This document shows, in pieces, positions 25,540 through 33,606 of a stretch of DNA of 64,000 nt. The notes under the pieces were generated by a model, which worked only from the letters and a program-made list of their open reading frames with translations, ran no database searches and had not been told where the DNA came from. The stretch lies in assembly GCF_009733595.1 (NCBI RefSeq), contig NZ_WOFH01000022.1, positions 1 to 64,000 of the forward strand, written 5' to 3'. This DNA comes from Actinomadura litoris (GTDB lineage: Bacteria; Actinomycetota; Actinomycetes; Streptosporangiales; Streptosporangiaceae). The translations under genes were made by a program, and so were the position numbers. Position 1 is the stretch's first letter. The number at the start of each line of letters is the position of its first letter.

Positions 25540-26648
25540 GGTTTCCTCCCAGGGGAGCGCCCGTCGCCGTCGACGGGGCGGGGATCCCGCACGGCGCGCG
25601 GGTCGCGCGTCGCACGCAGGTCACGGACGCGGCGCACCAGCGGCGCGGCGCCGACGGCGACCAGGATCACGCCGCCGGTCGCGAAGGTGGTCCAGTTGAT
25701 CGGGACCTCGAAGAACACCAGCGCCGCGGTGACGACGCCGAGGATGAGCGTGCCCGCCGCCGCGCCGATGACCGAGCCGCTGCCGCCCTTCAGCGGCGTC
25801 CCGCCGATGATCGCGGCGGCGATCGCGGTCAGCTCGTAGCCCTGGCCGATCGTGGGGTCCCCGGCGATGAAGAACGCCAGGGCCAGCACCGCCGCCAGGC
25901 CCGCCATCAGCCCCGACAGCGCCAGCGCGGCGATGCGCGTGCGGGTGACGGGCAGCCCGCCGAACTCGGCTGCCTCGGGGTTGGAGCCGATCGCCCGCAC
26001 CCGCGCGCCGAACCGCGTCCGCGTGAACAGCACGGTCAGCGCGACGACGGCGGCGCCGAACACCCACACCGCGTTCGGGGCGCCGAGGAACTCCTCGCCG
26101 CCGAGCACCCGGAAGAACGCGTCGTCCTGCGGCAGGTCGGTGATCTGCTTGCCCTCGGCCAGCGCCAGCCCCACGCCGCGCAGCAGCATGGACGTGGCGA
26201 GCGTCACGATGAACGAGGGCAGCCGCAGGTAGGTGGTGACGGCGCCGTTCACCGCGCCGACGAACGCCGACAGCGCCAGCACCACCAGCACCGCGAGCCA
26301 GGTGCTCATGCCGTCCCTGATCAGCAGCGCCCCGACGACGACGCCCATCGCGTAGACCCCGCCGACCGACAGGTCCACCTCGCGCATCGCGAGCGCGAAC
26401 ACCATCCCGCACGCCATCAGCCCGACATAGACGGAGTTGTGCGCCGTGGTCAGCAGGTTCCCCGTCTGGAGGAAGTCGGGCTGTAACAGCCCCACTCCGA
26501 GGACGAGGAGGACCAGTACCCCGACGACTCCGGCCTCGTCGGGGACCGGGCGGCCTAACCGGGCGCGGCGCGGCGCCGGAGGCCCGTCCCGGTCGCTTGC
26601 GGCGGCCGACGCGGCCGACGGCTGTGGTGCGGACATGCGGCCGAGCAT
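25536..26648 (-). CDS. Sugar-type ABC importer permease (RbsC-like)
   Basis: A 370-residue permease with about nine or ten membrane helices. Family landmarks are GMVFALAMREVDLSVGGVYAMG, the segment LRLPSFIVTLATSMLLRGVG, and TAIAAAIIGGTPLKGGSGSVIGAAAGTLIL, the EAA-like cytoplasmic loop of the RbsC group. A charged N-terminal and an Arg/Asp-rich C-terminal tail flank the core. The start MLGRMSAPQ (26648) is preferred for its CAGGT spacing; ATG 26636 is an alternative. It is the first gene of the importer operon, and its promoter lies in the 92-bp gap shared with the divergent SDR gene. Confidence 0.9.
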   Translation of the reverse strand: MLGRMSAPQPSAASAAASDRDGPPAPRRARLGRPVPDEAGVVGVLVLLVLGVGLLQPDFLQTGNLLTTAHNSVYVGLMACGMVFALAMREVDLSVGGVYAMGVVVGALLIRDGMSTWLAVLVVLALSAFVGAVNGAVTTYLRLPSFIVTLATSMLLRGVGLALAEGKQITDLPQDDAFFRVLGGEEFLGAPNAVWVFGAAVVALTVLFTRTRFGARVRAIGSNPEAAEFGGLPVTRTRIAALALSGLMAGLAAVLALAFFIAGDPTIGQGYELTAIAAAIIGGTPLKGGSGSVIGAAAGTLILGVVTAALVFFEVPINWTTFATGGVILVAVGAAPLVRRVRDLRATRDPRAVRDPRPVDGDGRSPGRKP

Positions 26649-26680
26649 GTGACCTGCGCCACTCGACCACAAGTCGCGCG

Positions 26681-26695
26681 TTTCAGTGAGTGAAA
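26681..26695. promoter_or_regulatory. Candidate IclR operator TTTCA-N5-TGAAA
   Basis: A perfect 5-bp inverted repeat with five-base spacer (TTTCAGTGAGTGAAA) sits in the divergent gap, 33 bases from the permease start and 46 from the SDR start. Its size and A/T-rich arms resemble IclR-family operators, and an IclR gene ends the divergent operon. Confidence 0.5.
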
Positions 26696-26740
26696 ACGGC
26701 GCCTTGTCGCTTTCCCGGGCGCGGCCTCACTCTGACGTCC

Positions 26741-27496
26741 ATGAGTGAGACGCCTTCGGGAGACGGAGCGCAGCGGGTCGCCCTGGTGACCGGTGCCGCG
26801 GGAGGGCTGGGGCGCGAGTTCGCGATCGCCCTCGCCGCACGAGGGCACCTGGTCGCGGGGCTCGACCTCGCCGACATGTCGGGCACGGCCGAGCTGATCG
26901 GCGGTGGACGGTTCCACCCGGTCCGCGCGGACGTGACGGACCCGGACGAGGTCGAGTCCGCCGTCGAGGAGGCCGCCGCCCGCTTCGGCGGCCTGCACAT
27001 CGTGGTCAACAACGCCGGGATCTACCCGCCGCTGCCGTTCGAGAAGACCACCCTGGAGGACTGGCGGCGCATCATGCGCGTGAACCTGGACGGGCCCTTC
27101 CTCGTCTCGCGCGCCGCCCTCCCCCACCTGAAGGCGGCGGGCTGGGGCCGGATCGTCAACATGGTCTCGGCCGTGGTGTTCCTCGGCCCGCCCGACCTGG
27201 TCGCCTACACCACGTCCAAGTCGGGGCTCGTCGGGTTCACCCGGGCCCTCGCGAGCGCGGTCGGGGGCGACGGCATCACGGTGAACGCGATCTCCCCGGG
27301 CCTGGTCCGCACCGAGACCGCCGCCCGCACCACCGGCGCGGACGGCGGGTTCGAGCGGGTCCGCGACCTCCAGGTCGTCCCGAGGGTCGGGGACCCGGCC
27401 GACCTCATCTCCACGCTCCTGTACGTGTGCGACGAGGGCAGCGGCTTCCTCACCGGCCAGACGATCAACGTCGACGGCGGCTCGGCCATGCACTGA
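26741..27496 (+). CDS. Short-chain dehydrogenase/reductase
   Basis: A 251-residue classical SDR. The cofactor loop is VTGAAGGLGREFA, the NNAG motif is VNNAGIYPP, the catalytic Ser lies in NMVSAVVFLG and the catalytic Tyr-Lys in YTTSKSG. The C-terminus ends with GQTINVDGGSAMH, typical of the family. It would oxidise or reduce a hydroxyl/keto group using NAD(P). It leads a plus-strand unit with a ThDP decarboxylase and an IclR regulator, opposite a sugar-type ABC importer. A role in oxidising the imported hydroxy compound is an inference from this context. Confidence 0.92.
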   Translation: MSETPSGDGAQRVALVTGAAGGLGREFAIALAARGHLVAGLDLADMSGTAELIGGGRFHPVRADVTDPDEVESAVEEAAARFGGLHIVVNNAGIYPPLPFEKTTLEDWRRIMRVNLDGPFLVSRAALPHLKAAGWGRIVNMVSAVVFLGPPDLVAYTTSKSGLVGFTRALASAVGGDGITVNAISPGLVRTETAARTTGADGGFERVRDLQVVPRVGDPADLISTLLYVCDEGSGFLTGQTINVDGGSAMH

Positions 27497-27632
27497 GCGG
27501 ACCGCCACTGAGTGAGCCGACACTGAGTGAGCCGACCGGCCCGGGCGCCGAGCCGGCAGCACGACGGCAGGGCGACCCGGCGACGCCGGACCCGGCCGCG
27601 ATCAGCAGAACGAAGGGCAGGAAGACGAGACC

Positions 27633-29270
27633 ATGAGGCCGATCGAGGCACTGCTGGAGATCATCCGGGACGAGGGCGTGACCCGGATCTTCGGCAACCC
27701 CGGCACGACCGAGCTGCCGCTGATGGACGCCCTGGTGGAGGCACCCGACCTGGAGTACGTCCTCGGGCTCCAGGAGGGCTCCGTCGTCGCCATGGCCGAC
27801 GGGTACGCGCGCGCGTCGCGCCGCACGGCCTTCGTCAGCCTGCACGTGGCGGCGGGCGTCGCCAACGGGATGATCGGGATGCTGAACGCGCTGCGCTCGC
27901 GCACCCCGATGGTGATCGTGGCGGGCCAGCAGGACCGCCGCCACCTCCTCCAGGACCCGATGCTCTCGGGCGACCTCGTGGGGCTGGCGTCGGCGGCGAC
28001 CAAGTTCGCCTTCGAGGTCCAGCACGCCCGCGACCTGCCGCTCGTGCTGCGGCGCGCGTTCGCGCTCGCGGCGCGCCCGCCCGCGGGCCCGGTGCTGATA
28101 TCGGTGCCGATGGACCTCCTGGAGGAGGACGTCGACGTCGCCGTCCCGGCCCGCTCCCCCGTGTCGGGGCCGGGCCCGGCCGTGGCGGGCGTCGCCGAGG
28201 CCGCCGCCCTGCTGGCCGCCGCCGAGCGTCCCGTGGTGATCGCGGGCGACGGCGTCGGACGCGCCGGAGCCGTCCAGGCGCTGGTCGCCGTCGCCGAGGG
28301 CCTCGGCGCGACCGTCTACCACCAGCCGATGAACGACGGCATCGACTTCCCCGGCGGTCACCCCCTCTACGCGGGCATGCTGGCGCCCCGCAACACGGCG
28401 ATCCGCGAGACCCTCGCCGAGCACGACGCGGCGCTCATCGTCGGCTGCCACGCGTTCATGCCGCACCACTACACGCCGGGCTCGGCCGTCCCGGACGGCC
28501 TGGACATCGTCCAGATCGACGAGGACCCGGCCGAGATCGGCCGCAACTTCCCCGTCCGGCACGGCCTCACCGGCGACCTGGCCGCCACGCTCCGGGCCCT
28601 CGCCGACCGGCTGGACGTGCCGTCCGCGCCGGACCGCGCGCAGCGGATCGGCGCCGCCACCGACCAGGCCCGCGCCGCCGTCGAGTCCGCCGCCCGCGAC
28701 GCCTACGGGCCCGTCCCGATGGACCCGGGGGCCGCCGCGCACGCGGTCGCGGCCGGGCTGCCCGCCGACGCGGTCGTCGTCGAGGAGGCGATCACCACCG
28801 GGCTGCGGCTGCGCGCCGTCCTGCGACAGGACCGGCCCGGCTCCTACGTCCACACGGTCGGCGGCGGCCTCGGCTGGGGCATCGGCGCCGCCGTCGGCAC
28901 CCGGCTGGCCGACCCGGACCGCCCCGTCGTCGCGGTGCTCGGCGACGGCTGCGCCATGTTCGGCCTCCAGGGCCTTTGGAGCGCCGCCCGCTACGAGGTC
29001 CCGGTAGCGTTCGTCGTCATGAACAACGGCGAGTACCGCACGTTGAAGGACACCCTGGACCAGAGCGGCGGCGCGTCCGCCGAACACGGCCGCTACGTCG
29101 GCATGGACCTCACCGGCCCCGCGCTGGACTGGCAGGCCGCCGGGCGCCTGTTCGACATCGACACGGTGCGCCCGGAGTCCGCCGACGCGCTGCGGGACGC
29201 GGTCGCCTCCGTCAAGGACCTCACCCGTCCGCTGCTGATCGAGGCGCGCATCACCGGGCACGGCCGATGA
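27633..29270 (+). CDS. Benzoylformate-decarboxylase-like ThDP enzyme
   Basis: A 545-residue thiamine-diphosphate enzyme. The catalytic Glu27 lies in FGNPGTTELPLMDAL. The His of LHVAAGVANGMIGMLNA and the His pair in AFMPHHYTPG align with the active-site histidines known in benzoylformate decarboxylase. The ThDP/Mg motif is GDGCAMFGLQGLW...NNGEY. The position of Ser26 in the known enzyme is Thr here, so a different 2-keto acid is possible. It should decarboxylate a 2-keto acid to an aldehyde. It lies 136 bases after the SDR gene, and the IclR gene follows with an ATGA overlap or a short gap. An SDR oxidising a 2-hydroxy acid, then this enzyme, would make a mandelate-like route (inference). Confidence 0.88.
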   Translation: MRPIEALLEIIRDEGVTRIFGNPGTTELPLMDALVEAPDLEYVLGLQEGSVVAMADGYARASRRTAFVSLHVAAGVANGMIGMLNALRSRTPMVIVAGQQDRRHLLQDPMLSGDLVGLASAATKFAFEVQHARDLPLVLRRAFALAARPPAGPVLISVPMDLLEEDVDVAVPARSPVSGPGPAVAGVAEAAALLAAAERPVVIAGDGVGRAGAVQALVAVAEGLGATVYHQPMNDGIDFPGGHPLYAGMLAPRNTAIRETLAEHDAALIVGCHAFMPHHYTPGSAVPDGLDIVQIDEDPAEIGRNFPVRHGLTGDLAATLRALADRLDVPSAPDRAQRIGAATDQARAAVESAARDAYGPVPMDPGAAAHAVAAGLPADAVVVEEAITTGLRLRAVLRQDRPGSYVHTVGGGLGWGIGAAVGTRLADPDRPVVAVLGDGCAMFGLQGLWSAARYEVPVAFVVMNNGEYRTLKDTLDQSGGASAEHGRYVGMDLTGPALDWQAAGRLFDIDTVRPESADALRDAVASVKDLTRPLLIEARITGHGR

Positions 29271-29332
29271 CGAGGGCCGCCGCCCGGTTCCCGCCCCTTG
29301 CGGGCAGGCCCGATCACGTGAACGATCGGAAG

Positions 29333-30130
29333 ATGGACACGCGCGTCGACGGCGACGAGCCGCCGAGGTCGGTGCTGGCCAGGGGCCTCAGCCTGCTGGA
29401 CGCCTTCGGCTCCGCCGACACCGAGCTGAACCTCACCGAGCTGGCCGCGCGGACGGGGCTGCCCAAGCCCACCGCGCACCGGCTGCTCGGCGAGCTGGTG
29501 CGCTGGGGCGGTGTCGAGCGCACCGAGTCGGGCTACCGGCTGAGCATGCGCCTGTTCGTGCTCGGCCAGCGCGCCCCCCGCCCCCGCGGGCTCCGCGAGG
29601 CCGCCCTCCCCTACCTGGAGGACCTCTACGAGGCGACGCACGAGAACATCCACCTGGCCGTCCTGGACGGGAACGACACCCTGTTCCTGGAGAAGGTCAG
29701 CGGGCGGCGGTCCATGCCCATCGTGTCCCGGGTGGGCGGGCGGCTGCCCGCCTACTGCACCGCGACCGGCAAGCTCTTCCTCGCCCTGGGCCCGCCCGAC
29801 CGGCTGGAGCGGGTGCTGGCGGCGGGCCTCGTCCACTACACCCCGCACACGATCGTCATGCCGGGCCTGCTCCAGCGGGAGCTGTCCCGGACGCTCACCC
29901 GCGGCTACGCCGTCAACCGCGAGGAGTCCGAGGCCGGGGTCTCCGCCGTGGCGGCCCCCATCCTGGACCACCGCCGCCGCGTGATCGCCGCGATCTCGAT
30001 CACCGGCAACGTCTGCCGCCTGGACCTGGACCGGCTCGCCCCGGCCGTCCGCACGGCGGCGCTGGCGCTGTCCCGCGAGCTGTCCCGCGAACCGGCGGCG
30101 GCGCCCTTCCCCCTCCTCCCGCGCCGCTGA
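29333..30130 (+). CDS. IclR family transcriptional regulator
   Basis: A 265-residue IclR protein. The winged HTH reads VLARGLSLLDAFGSADTELNLTELAARTGLPKPTAHRLLGELV. The effector domain has LEKVSGRRSMPIVSRVGGRLPAYCTATGKLFLA and the typical GYAVNREESEAGVSAVAAPI. Such regulators often repress or activate aromatic or sugar catabolism next to their gene. It most likely controls the divergent importer/SDR promoters, where a TTTCA-N5-TGAAA site lies. The start ATG 29333 follows GGAAG; an ATG at 29267, overlapping the ThDP stop, would add 22 residues. Confidence 0.9.
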   Translation: MDTRVDGDEPPRSVLARGLSLLDAFGSADTELNLTELAARTGLPKPTAHRLLGELVRWGGVERTESGYRLSMRLFVLGQRAPRPRGLREAALPYLEDLYEATHENIHLAVLDGNDTLFLEKVSGRRSMPIVSRVGGRLPAYCTATGKLFLALGPPDRLERVLAAGLVHYTPHTIVMPGLLQRELSRTLTRGYAVNREESEAGVSAVAAPILDHRRRVIAAISITGNVCRLDLDRLAPAVRTAALALSRELSREPAAAPFPLLPRR

Positions 30131-30146
30131 CCTTCCAGGCACCGGA

Positions 30147-30193
30147 AACGGGAATGTCCCGCCGATCATGGTGATCGGCGGGACATTCCCGTT
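30147..30193. terminator. Perfect 22-bp stem hairpin between convergent genes
   Basis: Arms 30147-30168 and 30172-30193 are exact reverse complements around a three-base loop (TGG). The hairpin sits 16 bases after the IclR stop and 41 bases before the end of the convergent secreted-protein gene. It lacks a T tract but is the strongest stem in the window, and it should terminate both units. Confidence 0.8.
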
Positions 30194-30234
30194 CGTACGC
30201 CGGCAGCCCTGCCGGATTCGTCGCGCTCGGCAGG

Positions 30235-30870
30235 TCAGCCGAGGGGGCGCGGGGCGCCGCGCTTGCCTGCGCCCGAGCCCCACTTGAGGACCTCCCACTT
30301 GACGCCCTTGATGTGGCCCTCGCCGGTGCCGGCGTTGTACTTGCTGCTCGGCTTCTTGCCGTCCAGCAGGTAGCGGAAGGTGTAGGTGTCGAGGTCCAGC
30401 ATGACGCCCCGGTGGGACGGGCTGCCGGGGCCGCGGTCGCCCACGAACCCGGTCACGCTGCGGCCGTCGTAGGTCACGCGGACCTTGGTGTGCAGGGGCC
30501 AGCTCGGGCTGGCGAACAGGCCCTTCTGCATGGGCTTGCCGCCCGCGGGCGCGCCGGTGTCACCGTTCACGCCGGAACCGTCGTCCCAGAAGTAGGACGC
30601 GATGGTCTTGCCGGACAGGAGCGCCTTCGAGGACTTCTTGGCGCGCTTGGCGGAGTCCTTGGACGTGGAGCGGGACTCGGCGGAGTCCTTCTTCCCGCCC
30701 TTGTGGGCGGTCTTGTGCTCCTGGGTGTTCATGGCCTGCTGCGACAGCAGTCGCTTGTCGCCGCTGGGAGCGGAGTCGTCGCTGGCCGCTGCCACGCCGG
30801 CCACCAGCATCCCGGCCATGGCCGCGCTGGTGATGCCGGTAAGGACGACGTTGATCGCTCGCTTCTGCAT
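30235..30870 (-). CDS. Secreted protein with RlpA/double-psi-barrel-like domain
   Basis: A 211-residue exported protein. The signal peptide is INVVLTGITSAAMAGMLVAG up to VAAASDD. A basic, Ser/Lys-rich linker follows (residues ~50-85). The C-terminal part TIASYFWDDGSG, ASPSWPLHTKVRVTYDGRSV and TGFVGDRGPG...LDLDTYTFRYL has the order of a double-psi beta-barrel of RlpA/expansin type, with the Asp of VGDRGPG in the usual place. A role at the cell wall is likely but not shown. Its promoter lies in the 30871-31050 region. Confidence 0.7.
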   Translation of the reverse strand: MQKRAINVVLTGITSAAMAGMLVAGVAAASDDSAPSGDKRLLSQQAMNTQEHKTAHKGGKKDSAESRSTSKDSAKRAKKSSKALLSGKTIASYFWDDGSGVNGDTGAPAGGKPMQKGLFASPSWPLHTKVRVTYDGRSVTGFVGDRGPGSPSHRGVMLDLDTYTFRYLLDGKKPSSKYNAGTGEGHIKGVKWEVLKWGSGAGKRGAPRPLG

Positions 30871-31056
30871 GAAGATCCTTCGTTCGGGGTACAGGGCTGC
30901 CGTTCCGCACGCCGGAGCACAGGGGCTGGTCCGGGCAGGAGAACGGGTCCGAGACTCGGGACTCGGGAGATGCCGTCGCGAAGAACCCGCCCGCAGGAAG
31001 ACTGCGGAGGATGGCCCGCGGGCATGGCGGACCGCACCCGCGCCCTGGGGCGCGCG

Positions 31057-31111
31057 CCCGTCCTTGGGCGTGCGCGGGGAACGGCGCGTACCCCGTCCTT
31101 GGGCGTGCGCG
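31057..31111. repeat. 20-bp direct repeat
   Basis: CCCGTCCTTGGGCGTGCGCG occurs at 31057-31076 and again at 31092-31111. Each copy contains a partial palindrome. It lies about 190-240 bases upstream of the secreted-protein start. Function unknown. Confidence 0.6.
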
Positions 31112-31251
31112 CCGGCGCGGGCTTCGAATGAAGCGGGAAGAATGCCGACCGGGGGCTCATGGGCCCCACACGGATGCGGCCGTGCATGGTGCGGCCGCGG
31201 TTCGGCGAAGTGATCCCGCCTGGCGGGCGGGAAGCGACGGTTATGCGTTTG

Positions 31252-31368
31252 GCCAGGTCAACGGTTCATGACCCTGACCTGGCGTCGACTATATACGGCA
31301 TTACCGAGATTTCTACCAACGGGCGATTTCTTTACCTTTCGAAAGGTAGATCATTTAATCGCCACCCG
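31252..31368. promoter_or_regulatory. AT-rich island with two palindromic elements
   Basis: GCCAGGTCA (31252-31260) and TGACCTGGC (31275-31283) form a perfect inverted repeat with a 14-base spacer. Fifty bases on, TACCTTTCGAAAGGTA (31333-31348) is a perfect 16-bp palindrome, enclosed by GGCGATT and AATCGCC, which can pair outside it. The block 31285-31375 is far richer in A/T than its surroundings. It looks regulatory (operators or a structured transcript end), but no gene starts convincingly beside it. Confidence 0.45.
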
Positions 31369-31375
31369 CCCGATC

Positions 31376-32620
31376 CGCCTTTCCCACAGGCGATTGAGAA
31401 CGCTCAACCCTGCACCCACCCGACCCAAGCCAAGGCCAACCCCCACCCCCGGCCCTCACCCCAACACCCCCAACCACCTCACCAACCACACCAGCCCCCA
31501 GAGCCCCCACCCGGGCCCATGGGACGAGTGAGGCCGATAAGACCAGTGGGACTGATGAGCCGCTCAGCGGGCGATACAAGGGCAGCCTCCGGAACCCGCC
31601 AAGGCGCGGGGCCGCTGTTCGGGGGTTTGGCGGCGCGGCGAGGATGGCGCTCTGGCGCGTCTAGGCAAGGTCTTGGAGTCCTCGACGACGGCCTCGGGGC
31701 TGCCTGCCTGGCTCGTGGGTTCGAGGCTAATCGGTGGGGCCCGGCCCAGCGCGCGACCGCCCCTGGGCACGCGAACGAACGCCAAACGGGCCCCCGGAGC
31801 ACCGAAGGCCCGTTCCTACCGCAGGCGAACCACGAGCTCACCCGGCGGGCAACCCTGGAAGCCCACAACCGAGACGCCCAGAAGCGCCTGAGCGGCGACC
31901 TCGCCGCAGCGCCAAACTCACGGGCCGGCCCAGAGAGCGGCCCCCCGGAGGCGGCGGCGGACGTTGCAACCCTGTCCCGATTCGCCGGAGACCCCGTCTA
32001 CCGCCAGGCACAAGAGCCAGCCAGGCAGGGAGCCTCCGGGACCGAGAGCGGGGTCCGAGCTTCCCCCTGAAAGCGCCACAGACGGGTCTTAGGCAGTCGA
32101 GCTCACATGCCAGCCCGCCTTGAGCCCTTCGAACGACACGGAAGGCCCCACCAGCACCGAGACCAGGAGGTCAATTGCCGCCCGTCCGCCCACGCAACAA
32201 CCGTTCCCAAGGCTCGCCGCGATGGCCCGCCGACCTGAGATCGCACTGCTCGACGGCACCACCGCGCGATGAGCTGGCCCCAACCCCCAGCACCCGTCGA
32301 TCGAACGACCACGGCGACCAACCAGAAACGCCAAGAGAGCAGACACACCGACCAGGCAGACACAGCGAGCAAGCAGCCCCGGCAAACGAGTGGACCCGGC
32401 GAGCGCCTGACCAACGATGAGCCACCGCCCGCCAGGCAACCAACGGCGCCCCGCAACCAGTGCCGCCCGGCAACCAACGGCGCGCTACGACCAGTAGCGG
32501 CCGCTAACGTCCTGCAACCACGGCGGCGCTCGACGTTCGGCAACCGGCATGCCACGTTCGGCGTGCGGGAGCGCCCTACAACCAGCGGCGACCGGCAACC
32601 AACGGCGACCTGCGTCCCGC
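31376..32620. other. Long stretch without a credible gene
   Basis: Open frames exist on both strands, but none shows a start with RBS, a recognisable domain or consistent third-position bias. The translations are Pro/Arg/Ser-rich and interrupted. From about 32440 onward degenerate copies of CGTCCTGC(A/G)ACCA and CGTTCGGC appear, leading into the 113-bp tandem repeat. It may be decayed sequence or an expanded repeat locus. Confidence 0.5.
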
Positions 32621-32846
32621 GACCCGCGCTCGGCGGCTGGCGGCGTCCTGCGACCAAGGAAGACCGCCAACGTCCTGCGACCACCGGCAGCGCTCGGCGT
32701 TCGGCGACCCGCGCTCCACGTCTCGCACTCGGCGACCCGCGCTCGGCGGCTGGGGGCGCTCTACGACCAGTGGCGAACGCTAGCGTCCTGCGACCACCGG
32801 CAGCGTTCGGCGTTCGGGTGGAAGGACGCGGGGAACGGGCGATCGG
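32621..32846. repeat. 113-bp tandem repeat, two copies, with degenerate copies upstream
   Basis: GACCCGCGCTCGGCGGCTGG at 32621 recurs at 32734, and CGTCCTGCGACCACCGGCAG at 32671 recurs at 32784; both pairs are exactly 113 bp apart. A more divergent CGTCCTGCAACCA copy lies at 32508. No frame stays open in a protein-like way through the array, so it seems non-coding. Confidence 0.65.
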
Positions 32847-32920
32847 CGGCGATGAGCGACCGGCCGGCCGGGCACGGCGGGCGACTGACCGGTCGGTTGC
32901 GAAGCCGGGGGGCCGGCCGG

Positions 32921-33400
32921 TCAGTAGGTCGGGTAGACCGACGGCGCCAGCGGAGTGGGCCCCGGGAACGTCGGACCGCCGGGAGGCGGCTCGACGAAAG
33001 GCGAATCGGCGTACGCCGGTCCTCCGAAGGGCGACTCCGTGTACGCCGGTCCTCCGAAGGGGGAGACCGCGGCCACCATCGGGCCTGTCGCACCGGCGGC
33101 CTGAGCCGTCGGCGGCGACGGTGGCTGTACCGGTGGCGGCACGTGGGAGCCGTCGGCGCGGCGCGGCTCCACCGGGGGCGCGGCGGCCCGCTCGACGCGC
33201 CGCTCGGCCAGGACGGCCATGAGCGCGCGGGCGGTGTCGGCGTCCATCCGGAGCAGGACGCTGGGCGTCCCGGCCTGGTCGACGAAGGGAGAGACCGAGG
33301 GCGCGGCGGCCTGTTGCGGCAGGGCCGCCCGCATCTCCTCGCGGAGATCCTGGGCCAGCCGCAGCGCCTGTCGGTCACTGTCGTTCAAGTGTGCGGTCAT
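32921..33400 (-). CDS. Proline-rich hypothetical protein with C-terminal decapeptide repeats
   Basis: A 159-residue protein. The N-terminal third (TAHLNDSDRQALRLAQDLREEMRA) and MDADTARALMAVLAERRVERAA look helical and charged. The rest is Pro-rich and ends with repeats SPFGGPAYTE, SPFGGPAYAD, SPFVEPPPGG, encoded by 30-bp DNA repeats (33011-33030 and 33041-33060). There is no signal peptide or membrane segment. The start MTAHLND was chosen because GGAG lies seven bases upstream. I do not recognise the family; a low-complexity adaptor or surface-associated protein is possible. Confidence 0.6.
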   Translation of the reverse strand: MTAHLNDSDRQALRLAQDLREEMRAALPQQAAAPSVSPFVDQAGTPSVLLRMDADTARALMAVLAERRVERAAAPPVEPRRADGSHVPPPVQPPSPPTAQAAGATGPMVAAVSPFGGPAYTESPFGGPAYADSPFVEPPPGGPTFPGPTPLAPSVYPTY

Positions 33401-33549
33401 CGCGATCTCCGGGGAGTTCACGTGCGGGGGTGCGGGGGGGATCCGGGGTAATCCTGCTAGGAATGCCGTGCAGGTGCAAGAGCTGATGCACGTGCATTTC
33501 GACGAATAATCTTGCCGTAACCCCTCCCGCCGACGCTCGTTAACGATCA

Positions 33550-33606
33550 TTCCATCCCCCGCTTGCCGGGCGCCCAGAACGGCTTGACCAGCACCGATCT
33601 GCGCGG
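33550..33606 (-). pseudogene. Detached C-terminal segment of the SIP gene
   Basis: In the frame of the SIP gene, the codons after its TGA encode PRRSVLVKPFWAPGKRGME and then a stop. The length and residue pattern fit a normal protein end, so one nonsense change (or a sequencing error) separates it from the main frame. Confidence 0.5.

Noticed and set aside
31705..31740. GGTTCGAGGC segment as a possible tRNA T-arm
   Set aside because: No matching acceptor, D or anticodon stems could be drawn around it.
31159..32070. A 303-codon plus-strand frame in the gene-free zone
   Set aside because: No RBS, no domain, Pro/Arg-rich composition and no third-position bias.
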